Assembly (NCBI GenBank): GCA_021234155.1
Contig: JAJEKV010000066.1
Coordinates: 7,324,618-7,388,617 of the forward strand
Origin: Isoetes taiwanensis
Lineage: Eukaryota > Streptophyta > Lycopodiopsida > Isoetales > Isoetaceae
Length of the DNA stretch: 64,000 bases
Direction: 5' to 3'
The notes beneath the pieces were generated by a model that was not told the origin of the DNA, ran no database searches, and saw nothing but the letters and a program-made list of their open reading frames with translations. Position numbers and translations under genes: made by a program. This document shows, piece after piece, positions 33,952 through 45,438 of this stretch. Each line of letters begins with the position of its first letter. The first letter of the stretch is position 1.

Positions 33952-34659
33952 ATGAGAATGAGAATGATATTTTATCGTCCACTGAGGCCAATCGGCCTAT
34001 GGGACCCATAAGGAGCGCAGCAAACTTATTACTGTCTGGGTTAAAAAACCCCCGCCCCGAAGGGTTTTCGAGGGAAAAACCGTGGCAGTAATAAGAATGC
34101 TGTCAAATTGTACAAGTATACATCAATGTATATATACATGTCAAGTGTGTGCCCGAGGACATAGCTGATCTCGCATGTCCATAACCTCCTGAAGGTATGA
34201 TCCCAGCACCCGTACAGATCCTGTGCTCAATGTCACATGTAACGACTGGCCAGGCCTGACCAACTCAGCATAGCGCGTCCGAATTTGATCATATGCTGGG
34301 CAACTTAGAAGGGTATGAGATTCATCCTCAATGACTCCCATTTGGCAGCATTGACAGAGCCTGTCCTGGCGTGGCTCACCAATCCATCTGCCCGTCTCAA
34401 TTCGAAGATGATGTGCCCCTGTGCGAATGGAGGCAATGAGTCTGCGCCTTTTCATGGGCAAGTAGGTACGCAGGTAGCATTGCGGGCCTCGTTCCAATGT
34501 GGGATTTATGTGGCGCTGGTAGTGTGCTGTCTTGACATGTTCAAGGGCATTGGCATCCCAAAGCTTGCTGAGGAAGCAAGCGTCAAGATATTGCCTCAAG
34601 CTATGGCGATTTGCCTCTGTTTGCACATGTATGCACCTGTGCTCTTGCAAAAACATCTA
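33952..34659 (-). pseudogene. LINE ORF2 C-terminus, 3' UTR and (TCTCAT)n tail
   Basis: An open frame at 34,656-34,141 contains RRRLIASIRTGAHHLRIETG, then a zinc-knuckle-like CQCCQMG with EDESHTLLSC, then YDQIRTRYAEL, the end of ORF2. The preceding codon is TAG (34,657-34,659) and the frame reads on upstream for a few residues, so the product is interrupted there. The 3' UTR runs to about 33,975 and ends CATAGGCCGATTGGCC and GGACGATAAAAT before short CATTCTC repeats, the tail. Everything 5' of 34,680 is missing. The same C-terminal motif appears at 32,270, 36,960 and 41,600. Confidence 0.75.
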
Positions 34660-34679
34660 AAATGGTTCTATGCATAAAC

Positions 34680-35746
34680 TTCAGATATATACATGTTAAA
34701 GAGAGACCTCTAGATTCCATGCCCCTTGCCAGCATGGTATTGCTGCATCTTTTCCCTGTATTTAATGCCTTTTGGAAGCCATAAGACTTGTGGCTACAGG
34801 GCTAGTTTCCTTATGTCTACTATAGGGATCTAAAGCTACACATAGATCCATTATCTTCTACCAAGATCTTTCCACTATCATTAAAGAAGTTAAATCACTA
34901 TGATTCCCAATGATTTGATTCTCCTAATTTCTCAAGATGCATACTTTCTTTCTCAAAATATAATTGACCATAAAAAATGTAATTTATGTCCTTCATCATT
35001 TGAATTGATATACAAGGTTCATATGGCATGTGTACTCTTATAAGCACATGTTGGTGTTCAACCATTGATATTTAAATGCATTTCTTTGGAGGTGAATTCC
35101 TTTATAGCTGAACACACAAAAAGAAACATATGTATAACTTCTAATAAACGTGTAGGACTTGCAAAGAATCATAGTTGTCTCAAATACCTCTAGCAAGAAT
35201 AAAGATAATCATACAAAGTAGTCCCAAGGCCAAAATCAGTTAATGTCTAGCCATCTTCAATTCTACGTTGCCTCTCCAAGTAAGTGAGCTATGTTAATGG
35301 TTTTATATGCTAGCGAGAGGGACATACAAACTGTCTACGTATTTACAAGATACTCTTCCCCACTTTTGGGTATTTTAAAAGTTTTTCTCCCCACTTTTCC
35401 ACGCATCTAGCAACTAAGTTATAATTTCTATGTTAGTGCTCGTTAAAAATTGGCTCGTGTATGGCATTGCTTGATTAATTATCGTGTTGACTAAAGTTGC
35501 AACTTCCATATATTTTCTTTTTAAAATAGTGTTATTTTGATTACAACAAAGATTTGGACTAGAAGAACAAAATATGCTTATTTAGCTAATGGTATCTCTC
35601 TTTCTTCTTAGGAGTTATTGGTCTTCAAATTTCTTATTTTGAACTAGAGTTTTGCTTTTTCAATTTGTGATTACAATTTCTATTTTATAACTTATTGCTA
35701 ATCTACAACATATGCCAAACCTTATTTATTATATTAACTCACGGGT
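34680..35746. other. No recognised gene
   Basis: AT-rich, no motif or splice-consistent frame seen. Confidence 0.4.
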
Positions 35747-35996
35747 ATGGATGCTTGCTTCCCCCTTTTTTTTTTTTGGGGGGTGGGGGGGAGGTGGGGG
35801 TGGGGTCACATGTCTAGTTGGATGCTGCCTAGTGGCGTGACGTTAAAACTATCTATCTATCTATCTATCTATCTATCCATCCATCCATCCATCCATCCAT
35901 CCATCCATCCATCCATCCATCCATCCATCCATCCATCCATCCATCCATCCATCCATCCATCCATCCATCCATCCATCTATCTATCTATCTATCTTT
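35747..35996 (+). repeat. (ATCT)n(ATCC)n(ATCT)n microsatellite on a LINE 3' end
   Basis: GGCGTGACGTTAAAACT is followed by ATCT units, about 27 ATCC units and ATCT units again (35,850-35,994). A T run and a G-rich stretch precede it at 35,766-35,805. The GACGTTAAAAC stem matches the end at 13,440. Confidence 0.8.
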
Positions 35997-36939
35997 CTTC
36001 CACATAGCATGCATTGCATATTATCTTGTCAAAGGATGTGGATGTTTTACCTCTTCGTCGCTAAACTAGATCAAATGCCACAAAAGAAGTATCCTTCATC
36101 ACGTAGAAAGAAGGGGAGGTAGAAGTTTCTGGTTACTATGTCAATTTGAAGAATAAAATATAAAATTAGTGCTATTTTTATATTATCAAACCAATAATCG
36201 CAACAATGTTCTTCTGGAATGTGAAACAAACGACTTCAGAAATGACATTGTTATGTGCTTTGAAGATGCAATATGTGCTTTATCAGTAATAATTGGTGTG
36301 ATTTTGTTCTTCAATGCTCGATCTCTTGTACAAAGAATAAAGACTATTCTGATCTTATAGAGATTGATATCCATTGTATATGAATTATTCACGTGCTCAC
36401 TCCAAAAATGGTATCATATGACGTGTGCATACCATCGGATTTGTGCACATGAAAGGATCTAAACACACAAACATCAATCTTGAAATGCATGTTATGCACT
36501 CTATTTCAAAATATCTTTTATATATATTTTTAAATTAAAAAAGGAAAGCGAGAAGCTAATGTAAAGAAGGACAACATACGCATCAAATTGTTGTTACGAT
36601 ACTACTCTGCAAGTTTTCTATCCAATCTATGATTATCAAGAAACCATTGGTGCTAAGTGTATAGGGATAGGACGATGATTAACACTCCTCTTATCGATCA
36701 TGGAATCCTTATTTAAACTCCACCTACAACATAGTTAGTGTTTTCTCAAATGCTTGCACATGTTCCTCTTTGCTAAAGTGCCCAATTGCTTTTTATTAAT
36801 CCTGGAGCTAAGTTTTTGTCTCTATCTGGATGTTCATCATAATATGCAAAGATAGAAGTCTAAGATGTTTAAAGCCTTTGCCAAAAGATTATTAATGATG
36901 CATTAGTCGTATGATTCTACTCTAGTGGCCACTTTAACA
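35997..36939. other. No recognised gene
   Basis: AT-rich. Short frames at 36,169-36,392 have no motif. Confidence 0.4.
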
Positions 36940-37135
36940 AATTTGATTCCCAAGACAAGCGCAACTATGAGCATGAAAAGAAAGTGTGTAATTGTTGCCA
37001 AATGGGAGCCATTGAAGATGAATGCCACACTCTTCGGATTGCCCAGTGTTTGCAACTATACGAACACGATATATAGACTTATGCCTTGCATGAACACATT
37101 GACATGTATAAATTACAATTCATCAGCAACCTAAT
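36940..37135 (+). pseudogene. LINE ORF2 C-terminal fragment
   Basis: The plus strand around 36,985-37,060 reads CNCCQMGAIEDECHTLRI, the same zinc-knuckle and EDE.HTL block as the 34.1 kb fragment, then quickly loses similarity. Only about 200 bp remain. Confidence 0.7.
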
Positions 37136-37564
37136 GGGTTTTTTAATCCTTGACGGTAATGTGTATATTATATCCCTTCTTGTATTTCAAGTCCCAAAGA
37201 CCCTTTGGTCTCTATGGTTCAATTTCGTTCATTTCAATTCATATAGCCCATGGAGGGTTAGACATGTGCTTGAGCCTAGTCTTGACTTGGAACTATAGGG
37301 TTTTGTCTGATGGCTGCTGGCTAGTCCAAATAGCCTAAATTGTTAGGGGTTGTCATGTCTGAAGGTGGGTAGCTTTGTGGTCCAGAGAATGTCAGGCTTC
37401 TCCATGCCAAAGTCTTGCCTCTATTGTTATATGACCCTATTTTCAACGTTCTTCGGAAAGGGGTGGATGGATATTGAACCTTAACCTATGTGTCTAACTT
37501 GTCAAGTTTGTGAGGAACAATCTTGTCTTTAAAAAGGTCATGATCTTTAGTGCCTAACTCCCTT
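37136..37564. other. No recognised gene
   Basis: A short frame at 37,150-37,338 overlaps possible LINE remains. No motif seen. Confidence 0.35.
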
Positions 37565-38000
37565 TTATTTATATAAAAGTTACACGTAAATACGGCATAT
37601 CATTATTTGCGCGCTCTAAGAAGATAAGGTAAGCTACCCTCGGTTATCTTTACGTATTTTCCTTGGTCATTGTAGGGTTTTGGGCATGTTTCAATGAGGA
37701 GAGCTTCTTGGATCTCTTTTTGAACTTCTGGGAACTCTTTCAGAAGTTGCTTGACCTAATATGTTTAAGTATTAAGTAGAAGAGTCAAGTTAGTTGGTAT
37801 TTTACAAAAAAAAGATAGATAGATAGATACATAGGTAGGTAGGTAGGTAGGTAGGTAGGTAGAATTTTAAAGTCCCGAAAGAGCACCAGGGGCTTTGGGA
37901 CAGTATAATGAACAAGGATGAGTTCAAATCAAACACTAGGTGAGAAGGTCCCATCACAGGACAATGGGTATATAGCTAAAACTAAATAAGAAGAATAAGG

Positions 38001-38046
<46 letters not shown>
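37565..38046. repeat. Dispersed repeat family R1, copy 2, with poly(A)
   Basis: It aligns with 12,800-13,235. The microsatellite here is GATA then GGTA (37,808-37,860), and the block TTTTAAAGTCCCGAAAGAGC with GGGGCTTTGGGAC is the LINE 3' end on the minus strand. It ends in a run of about 48 A (37,999-38,046), the longest homopolymer in the window. Confidence 0.7.
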
Positions 38047-38047
<1 letters not shown>

Positions 38048-38686
38048 GTACACCACAGGTGTAACAAAATATATGTTTTTTTAAGGATAAAAGACAATAT
38101 TCACGAATAAAAATCAAGATATATCATAGATATATAATATGGGACTAAAAACCAAGAGAAGGCAATCGAACCTCCTAGGCAAAGCCACCCATACACAACA
38201 CAAATTCATCTCTCTTGCAGTACTTTGAGGCATTTGGATGCCTCAGCATGATCAACATACTTCAAAATATCTAGCTGCTCATTGCTTGACATTAAACTGT
38301 TATGCCACACAATATGATGAGGAAGCTATATCCACTGGATAATAAACAAAAGGAGGTGGCATCCTATCTTCAGCAACTACATGCTAAGCAATCCTGCATG
38401 GATGTCCAACTCCCACCAGAGGGGATCTTCTATGAAGTGCAAGAGTGTTGAGCAGCTTTGAGCACTTTGGGTCACCAGTCGTGCAGATTAGTCACGAGAG
38501 CTATCGGCATCATGCGGAGCAACTTGTTGCATGCTCCGTGATATGCCACTTCACTGGCCTATTTTTAAACTTGAAGCATGTGTGGTCGTCGCGGATTGAT
38601 TGAAGAAAATTGATTGTTGAAATGAAGAGGTCGTGATGGCGGTACCTAAGGTTTCTGCTTCAGTCTTCTGATCATACCTCTTCATT
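38047..38686. other. No recognised gene
   Basis: Less AT-rich than its surroundings but without a usable frame or motif. Confidence 0.35.
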
Positions 38687-39060
38687 TCGGTGTCCGTTTT
38701 AGGCGTGCTTTGGCTTGTTAGAAAGATTATGATGTTCTATTTCTATTGATATAAGATTTGGGTGCTGAAAAGGGGTCTAAAAATTCCAAACCCCTCTGTG
38801 ATGGTAGGGTTGGGCTACGATACTATTTTGGCAACAACTCTCACAAACGGTGTCTGTTTGGGGCGTACTTGGGCTCCTTAGAAAGCTCGTGGATCCTCCT
38901 TCCATTGAATAAGATTTGGGTGCTGATTTGATCGATTTGGAGCAAAAAAAAGAGTCTAATAATTCTGGCCCTCTTTGGTATAAGGTTTGGCTAGCTCTTA
39001 CAAATGGTGTCGGTTATAGGTGTGCTTGTGCTTCTTGGAAACCTTGGAACGAGGGTTTTT
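38687..39060. repeat. Tandem repeat, about 160-bp unit, 2.3 copies
   Basis: Three starts, CGGTGTCCGTTTTAGGCGTG (38,689), CGGTGTCTGTTTGGGGCGTA (38,849) and GGTGTCGGTTATAGGTGTGC (39,007), are each followed by GGCT or GTGCTTC, TTAGAAAG or TTGGAAAC, and in the first two ATAAGATTTGGGTGCTGA. The unit is noncoding. Confidence 0.75.
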
Positions 39061-39481
39061 CAGTGGTATCAATATTGCCCAAAGAAATTTTCAAATTGCA
39101 AGAGGATTAAGATCTGATCATTTTAGTCTCTTTTGCTGGAGATGGCGAGATCCAGTCGTACCCTTCAAAAGGCAGCACAGATCACCCAGACATATCACAA
39201 CATAATGCTGATAAGGAGTCTATGGTGGTTTCTCGATAGATGGGTGTCTTGGATGCTCATAGGCTGACCCTAAAAGGTTCAGCTATAGCTGCTAATATTG
39301 CTCGTGGATTAGGCAAATAGGAAAGGAAAAATTGCATTTGCACCTTAATCCCTTAGCAACATTACCGCATGTTTAGTCCACTTCCACTGCCATATCTGTA
39401 GATACTCGATCTTCAGATGTTTATTCTTCTCAGCTTTTTATCCCAGTCCCCTCTTCTTTTGTTGTAGCATCGACTGCCATT

Positions 39482-41139
39482 TCATTGCATGCCATTACAG
39501 TCGCGTCTTCCTATGTTGTGTGTGGTGGAGCTTCTATAGCACAAGGAGCGGTGCCTCCCACACATGTTGGTTATTAGAGGTGGAGTTGGGGACTCGGCAC
39601 TTCCAACACATGTTGGAGTTAAGGCCACTACATAATCCCAAAACATGGTGTCCTTGTGGATTAGGCCATCTAATCCTATCTTCAGAGTATCTATGCCATC
39701 CAGATATTGATAGCTCATCTTCATCAAGCATCTCCATCCATTTTGAATTTCCACCTGGACTAATTATAGCTGCTTATTTTTGTGTTGTGCATCTATTAAA
39801 ATCGCTGAGCAAAAGCACATCACCTGTGGAACCAAATGCTAGAACATCTTGTTTCAAATGAGAAAAGGGAGCATCCCTATTAGAACTGTACACATGAGAT
39901 TCTCTTGGTGGAAAGTAGCAACCAGCAACATAAAGTTTTCCAGGTTGTCCAGATATTCAATCCAAATATACTGATGCCATTTTATCCTGTAAATTCATGT
40001 CTGACATAGCAAGCAATGCCACCAAAACTTTTAAGTCTCCATTCTTTTTTATTCCACACGGAATGTATCATTTTAAATCCCATAATGTCAGGAAGCCCTA
40101 CCTCTTCATTTTCACATGTCTCAAGAAAGAACATCTACATTACTTAAAATATCTTCCATAGTGTCAACTTTTGCTTGCTTTAGTGTATTGATATTCCAGC
40201 AAGCAAAACTGACGGTCACTGTTTCCTATGCAGCAGCTGCATTTTCCACATTCCTATCTTCCACAACATGTCACTTCCTCCAAAATGCTTTATGGCCATT
40301 CTTCCTTGTATGTTTTAATTTCTGAAGTTCCTGTTTGTACTCAATATATTGTTTCTTTGTCAGATCATCATTAATCCTTACCTTCTCTCCCCTTAACAAT
40401 GCCCGCTTGCTCAAAACATCCATCTTATTCTCCTTGTTTGCAAATTTCACAATAATATGCCTCGTGTTTCCAAAGGATTTGCCCACCCAAAATGCCTCAA
40501 CTATATCACCATCAAAATCTAAACATGCTGCATACCTTCTCCTTGTGTTCTCCTTCGTATCTTTTGGTAGACCAACTACGCAAGTGTTCATAGCCCTTTT
40601 CTGCCTATCTTGCTCTTCCATAAATGAATCTGATGCTTTGTTCCTATCCTGTTGATCTTTAATGAAAGAAGTGAACTGTTGTTGTTCCTGTATAATGGTG
40701 CTATTGTTAGAATATCCTGTGTTATCTTCATCATATGCATCTCCATTTTCTTGTATCATCTCACGGACTTCAGATCGCATGCTCTCTTTAAATTGTTCAA
40801 GCTCTGATTGAATGCTCACTCGAAATTTCTCCATCTCTAATTGCATCTGCTCCATATAAACCTTTCTAAATCCTTCAACAATGAGTTCACAGCTTCTTTT
40901 AGAGATTCCTACATTGTTGCCATCAAATCAGCCTTCATAGCTTCCATCATCTACTGCATAGAAAGGGCTAGCCATTTTTCCATAGAGCTTTCAAGTTTAT
41001 CAATAAAATTCGTCAGTGGAGACTCGATTTCTGTTGCAAGCAAGGCACCAGAGTCAAGACCTGATGCTGAGATGGCTGGAACATCTCGATCAGGGGACCC
41101 ACGAAAAGGAGACCCCCGTTGAGCTTTCTTATTGGCCAT
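39482..41139 (-). pseudogene. LINE 5' half: ORF1 and start of endonuclease
   Basis: ORF1 starts MANKKAQRGSPFRG at 41,139. A frame with TAG at 40,951 and TAG at 40,909 continues as a coiled coil (MMEAMKADLMATM, ESLKEAVNSLLKDLE). After a frameshift at about 40,860 it gives MEQMQLEMEKFRVSIQ and an RRM-like core ending RHIIVKFANKENKM, then the C-terminal RINDDLTKKQYIEYKQEL, ending at 40,271. This is the layout of L1-type ORF1 proteins, which form trimeric RNA chaperones. Downstream, SFACWNINTLKQ (40,200) and GGIACYVRHEF (39,890) are endonuclease motifs, broken by shifts. The copy stops near 39,480. The reverse transcriptase half is absent. Confidence 0.75.
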
Positions 41140-41339
41140 ATATTAATCAACAAAAAAGAACTCGACCAAAAAATGGCATATTCAGATAGTTAAAAGATCC
41201 AAATGTGATCATTTTATATATTTTGAAAAGATCTCAGAATCAGCTTTCCAAAAAGCACAAATATGTGATAATCTGACAAGATATGTGAAAGTTATGGCTG
41301 CTGAAGTTTTGTCGCACAAACCCTAGCGTTTAGGGTGGG

Positions 41340-41760
41340 GAGGGAGATGAAATAAAATGAAATTTGATTATTATGTCTGTGAGACCGTCAGGTCTATAAG
41401 ACGTTCAAATTGTACATTCAACATTATAAGACAAATCACCCAATGCATCCTTTGATAGTAATGCATTAGTCTCTCCTATCTCTAACTCATCTACTTTTAA
41501 GGTTCTTAAAACATCGTCCTTACACTCTAAAATATCAATGATACATCTCCCAATACGTGATCCTAGAAAATCAAAGAAAACCATCAACGTGTCAGCACAT
41601 ACATCATACTTATCTCGAACATCTCTGTAAGCATGGCAATGTAGAACTACATGTTCCTCATCTTCAAGTATCTCTGCCTCACATATCTTACATAATCTAA
41701 GCTCGTGAGGAATGTCATTCTCAAAAAGATGATGTAGATCAATTTTTTACATCTTGTTGG
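41340..41760 (-). pseudogene. LINE ORF2 C-terminus with (CATTT)-type tail
   Basis: On the minus strand CKICEAEILEDEEHVVLHC then YRDVRDKYDV (about 41,720-41,590) is the ORF2 zinc-knuckle end, followed by an open frame to 41,405. The 3' UTR ends GACGGTCTCACAGACATAAT and runs into TTTCATTTTATTTCATCTC repeats at 41,340-41,375. It lies directly 5' of the previous LINE half, so two truncated LINEs sit head to tail. Confidence 0.7.
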
Positions 41761-42378
41761 TATTAAGAAGTACCTTAGAACATTGTGTACTTGTCACTCG
41801 TAAACTTAGTACAACTAGTTTTGGATAAGGAAGTAACTTAGGCACTTTAATATGCATTTGTGTACTTGCAGAAACGTACACAGAAAGGTACTTGTTAGAT
41901 AAATTTTTATGTATACCCTATCATGCTTTAACCCATTGTAGTCAATTCTTTTACTCCTCTAGATGGTAATGGCAAAAAATCTTCATATCTTGTAAGTATC
42001 GCCAACATGCATTGAAGGTTGCATCAGTAACATATGGGGGGATGAACAAGGTATCTAGAAGCACTTCCAACATGTGTTGAAGAAGCATCTCATGCAAGAC
42101 CTTGTCTAGGAGGTGCTAACCTCCTAGTGAGGGAGGCCGCTAGGGAGGAAGGACTCTAACAGAGGAAAAATGCATGAGGTAACATTTGCATATAGTGGAG
42201 TTCAGAATAACCTCACACTTGGAGTGCGTGCGATATAATATGAACTTTGGTCATAAACAGGATAAGGAGCAAAGGCTAAAGATTGAACCTGTGTACAAAC
42301 ATAGGGTATAGAGATCGTGTCACAAGGAAGCAAAAGCATCATGCTCGGGATACAAACGAATCAATCCTAGACCATTCA
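41761..42378. other. No recognised gene
   Basis: Possibly upstream ORF2 remains of the same LINE, but no motif can be read. No splice-consistent frame. Confidence 0.35.
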
Positions 42379-42666
42379 TTAGTTTGAGATCCATCTATTT
42401 ATACCCCAAGCCACTATAATACAATATCCCAATGGAGAAACAAGTGGCAAAGAAATATAAATTCTGGAGCCATTCATAATGAAACGAAAAATATGCATTC
42501 CAAGCCCATTTGCAATAGGAATACAAATTTGATGGGTCATTAAATCAGGAGGGATGTTAAGTATTAAAAACCAGCAAGGCATGGAGGAATGTAGGAGAAT
42601 AATACGATATATAAATAAGCAACCATCCAGTGGATCAATCCCTCTAGAGACCAAACTACCCACCAC
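42379..42666 (-). pseudogene. L1 ORF1 (gag-like) fragment
   Basis: The minus frame reads MPCWFLILNIPPDLMTHQIC then IPIANGLG, close to MPCWFSIPNLPPDLLVP and ISIANGPG in the L1 ORF1 at 46.1 kb. It is an isolated, diverged piece of the same ORF1 type. Confidence 0.7.
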
Positions 42667-43462
42667 ATCCCCCTCCCCCCAAAAAAAAAATATAATTAAT
42701 TAAAAATAGGCTTTTTTCCAATAATATGATGGACTAAAACAATGGAAGCTAAGATGGCGTAATAAATGAGCCAACCAACTATCAAGTCGCAAAAAATCTA
42801 GATAACTACCAGCAACATATATACTCATAACATGTGAAGATAAATTCTTAGCACATCTAACATGTGCCTATTGATGCAAACCCATCGCAAGAATTACAGA
42901 AGTTTGAACAACATTATAGAATCATTAGAAAGTAATTATGTAACTGAGGCTATGGAGTATCCGGAATTGCACCTAGGGATGCACTTATACATAAAGGAGG
43001 ATATGCCATTTGCATTCGTATATAAAGCCAAATTTGAACCCCTCTTATTTCAAAAAAACTCTCCTTCCTATATGTATACATAGAAAATTGGTTCAAAAAT
43101 ACAGGGACAAAATATAATGCCCTTGGAAGTGCAGGAAAAAATCTCGCCACCGATATACGAACCTTTCTAGACGCCCCAAGTTATATCTTTATACATCTAA
43201 TCACTAAATCCTTAAAATGAAAGTCTTAATATAGAGTTCGATGACTGTCAACCAGCACTAGCACTATCTGAAGTTTGAGGAGCTACATTAGAAGTGGAGG
43301 CCACACCTAATTATCATTAAAATTCTGACATGCATCAATATCACCTCGCAAAATGGAGAAGTCTTCTTCTTGAAGAATCACAGGGTCATCCTTGAGTAAA
43401 AGGTGATCTATTTGCTTTTGAGTTGTTTATCTCGAACTGTATATTTACATCAAACTTCGCAC
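42667..43462. other. No recognised gene
   Basis: AT-rich. A short open frame at 42,862-43,083 has no motif. Confidence 0.4.
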
Positions 43463-44018
43463 GACAAGGATAGGATAGGATAGGATAGGATAGGATAGGA
43501 TAGGATAGGATAGGATAGGATAGGATAGGATAGGATAGGATAGGATAGGATAGGATAGGATAGGATAGGATAGGATAGGATAGGATAGGATAGGATTATT
43601 GTCCCTTGTGCCCTAAGGCCCCTAGACTGATGTAGCATGGGCGAGCTCCCTGAAGGGCGCTACTAGCACATCACGCTGGTATCTTGTAGCCTTTTCTGAA
43701 GGCTTTTCTTAGTTTCTATTAGTACCGGCACCCCACTTTTAATCGGCATCATGGCCGTGCGGTGGTGCGTCGTTATCAATCAGCTTTTAGCTGAGCATTT
43801 TGTGGGCTTCCATGTCTTGTCTCTTGGGCGATTCATATTATAAGCCCTCTTTCTTTGTGTGCCTCTCGATGCTTAGTCATCATCTCCTGGATTGCATCTG
43901 CCAGATCTTTCATTATGTCTGCCCTTATCATCAGGGTGTGTACTGGCTGTCCCCATTTTATGCCTCTGTTACTTGTTTGGGCACTCGTTGAACAGGTGAT
44001 TCTCAAACCATCATTCAA
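43463..44018 (-). mobile_element. 5'-truncated LINE with (ATCCT)n tail
   Basis: The block 43,597-43,800 aligns with the 3' UTR of the 54.4-59.1 kb LINE (CCCTTGTGCC, TAAGGCCCCT, TGTAGCATGGGCGAGCTCCC, GCGTCGTTATCAATCAGCTT). The minus frame to 44,018 contains DLADAIQEMM, the counterpart of its ORF2 end. The tail is about 26 copies of AGGAT (43,466-43,596) where the larger LINE has AGAAT. Same family, different tail unit. Confidence 0.8.
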
Positions 44019-44241
44019 TTAAATTGGGATTATGTCTTGATTTTGGGACAAATTTCATATTGCAATTTTTTAGTAACTTGATAAAAGTCACTATACATTA
44101 ACATACAATCATACACCTTAATATAAATTCACACCTTAACTTCAAATTACAACATCATATATCATGAAACTCAAGTAGTACACAACTTTTATTAACTGTG
44201 ATTGATACATAGTAATGTAGAAAACATATTTACATAGTTTT

Positions 44242-45438
44242 TCATTTTTCCACCAGCGTCCCCAAGGATATGAGAACCTTATTCCTTACATCCTGAGGTA
44301 TTGTAACTCTCGTTGTTTTACTTGGAATAGTTTTTGGAGTCCACGAGTACAATACGGTTTCAATGTCTAGCCAAAGATCAGGATCACTAGGATTTCTCCT
44401 CCACCTCTTTGTCCAACAATCTGAATATCTTTCTTTATCGGTGACATTAGTCAACTGGTGCACTGGACACCACCATTCCACACGCAACTTATTGAAGTTA
44501 ACATCACCTTCTTCTTTGCAAATATCTGAGATAGTGTATCCCAACCACACCGGATAAGTCTGTAAATCTGTTGGTTTTACTACCACAAATTGGTGGCACT
44601 CCACGTCAGTTGCTGGTTCATAAACATCTAGGCCTAGATATTTTGGCCTATCTTTCTTAGGACCAACATAGTGTTTGTCAGATTGAGGAGGAGCATGGGT
44701 CTTAACAATGCTACTAATAGTGCCATCATCTTCCTCAGCACCTGCTAATGTCCTCCACCTGCCTTTAGGGAGCCACCCTTCAGTCAATTCTTCTGAGGAT
44801 GTGTCTACCTCATCCAACAAGTTAATCACCTTCTTCCAGTAATCTATCAATGCACGATTAGTGTCTTCGGAATTAGTCTGCCAATGCTTGATGTAGTCAT
44901 TGATGCCATCCTGGGTCAATCCCACTTGCTTTACTTCTGTAGTAGATTTTAGAGCTTTTGGTTGACCTGGAGGTATCATAGGCTTGCCATTCGCATCTCT
45001 ATGCCAGATTTTTGCCCCTCCTCTCCACTTCTCCTCTGAAGGTCTCATCTTCCTTTGCATGATTGGAATCCCATCTCTCACCCAAAAAGTGAATTGAAGA
45101 GGTCTAGAATGGCCTTCCATGTCTTCAGTATAACCTTCCACAAAACTCTTCCAATCAGGCACCTCTTCTATGAGAGATCCTATAGGAGATGGAGTAGTGC
45201 ATCCATGGAATATTTCTAGTAGCCTAGGAAAGTTGGTCACTGTCTGCTGTCTCAAAACATGACTATATTTTCCAAATAATGCATCCACATCCTCATGAGT
45301 ATGTCCGGGCATTAGAAACCCCAAATTAACCCTTTCAAAAATGCCCACAGCTATTAAGTAGGATAAGAAAGAAAACATCCACCTGTTCTTATTTTGGCCA
45401 GCACAGTTATCAAGTTGCAACGCCAGTTGGTGCCAACT
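44242..45438 (-). CDS. Gene D: DUF7869-like transposon protein, 5'-truncated
   Basis: A frame of about 390 codons without stop or shift starts inside the protein. The first residues, LALQLDNCAGQNKNRWMF, follow a TAG at about 45,440; the real start is missing because the L1 at 45.43 kb cuts the gene. Near the N-terminus are LQLDNC.GQNKNRW, FLSYLIAVGIFERV and PGHTHEDVDALFGKYS, the conserved core of DUF7869 proteins, whose Asp, Asn and HTHED residues look like the active site of an RNase H-type transposase. The C-terminal 200 residues (RWRTLAGAEEDDG, KYLGLDVYEPATD, VEWWCPVHQLTN, CWTKRWRRNPSDPDLW) are species-specific to me. It ends GTLVEK and TAA. The intact frame suggests recent origin or selection. 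DUF7869 is named from memory of its HTHED pattern. Confidence 0.75.
   Translation of the reverse strand, partial: SWHQLALQLDNCAGQNKNRWMFSFLSYLIAVGIFERVNLGFLMPGHTHEDVDALFGKYSHVLRQQTVTNFPRLLEIFHGCTTPSPIGSLIEEVPDWKSFVEGYTEDMEGHSRPLQFTFWVRDGIPIMQRKMRPSEEKWRGGAKIWHRDANGKPMIPPGQPKALKSTTEVKQVGLTQDGINDYIKHWQTNSEDTNRALIDYWKKVINLLDEVDTSSEELTEGWLPKGRWRTLAGAEEDDGTISSIVKTHAPPQSDKHYVGPKKDRPKYLGLDVYEPATDVECHQFVVVKPTDLQTYPVWLGYTISDICKEEGDVNFNKLRVEWWCPVHQLTNVTDKERYSDCWTKRWRRNPSDPDLWLDIETVLYSWTPKTIPSKTTRVTIPQDVRNKVLISLGTLVEK

Noticed and set aside
35747-36007. Open frame with repeated HPSI units
   Set aside because: It is a translation of the ATCC microsatellite, not a gene.
43450-43638. Open frame with repeated ILSYP units
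   Set aside because: It is a translation of the AGGAT microsatellite on the minus strand.
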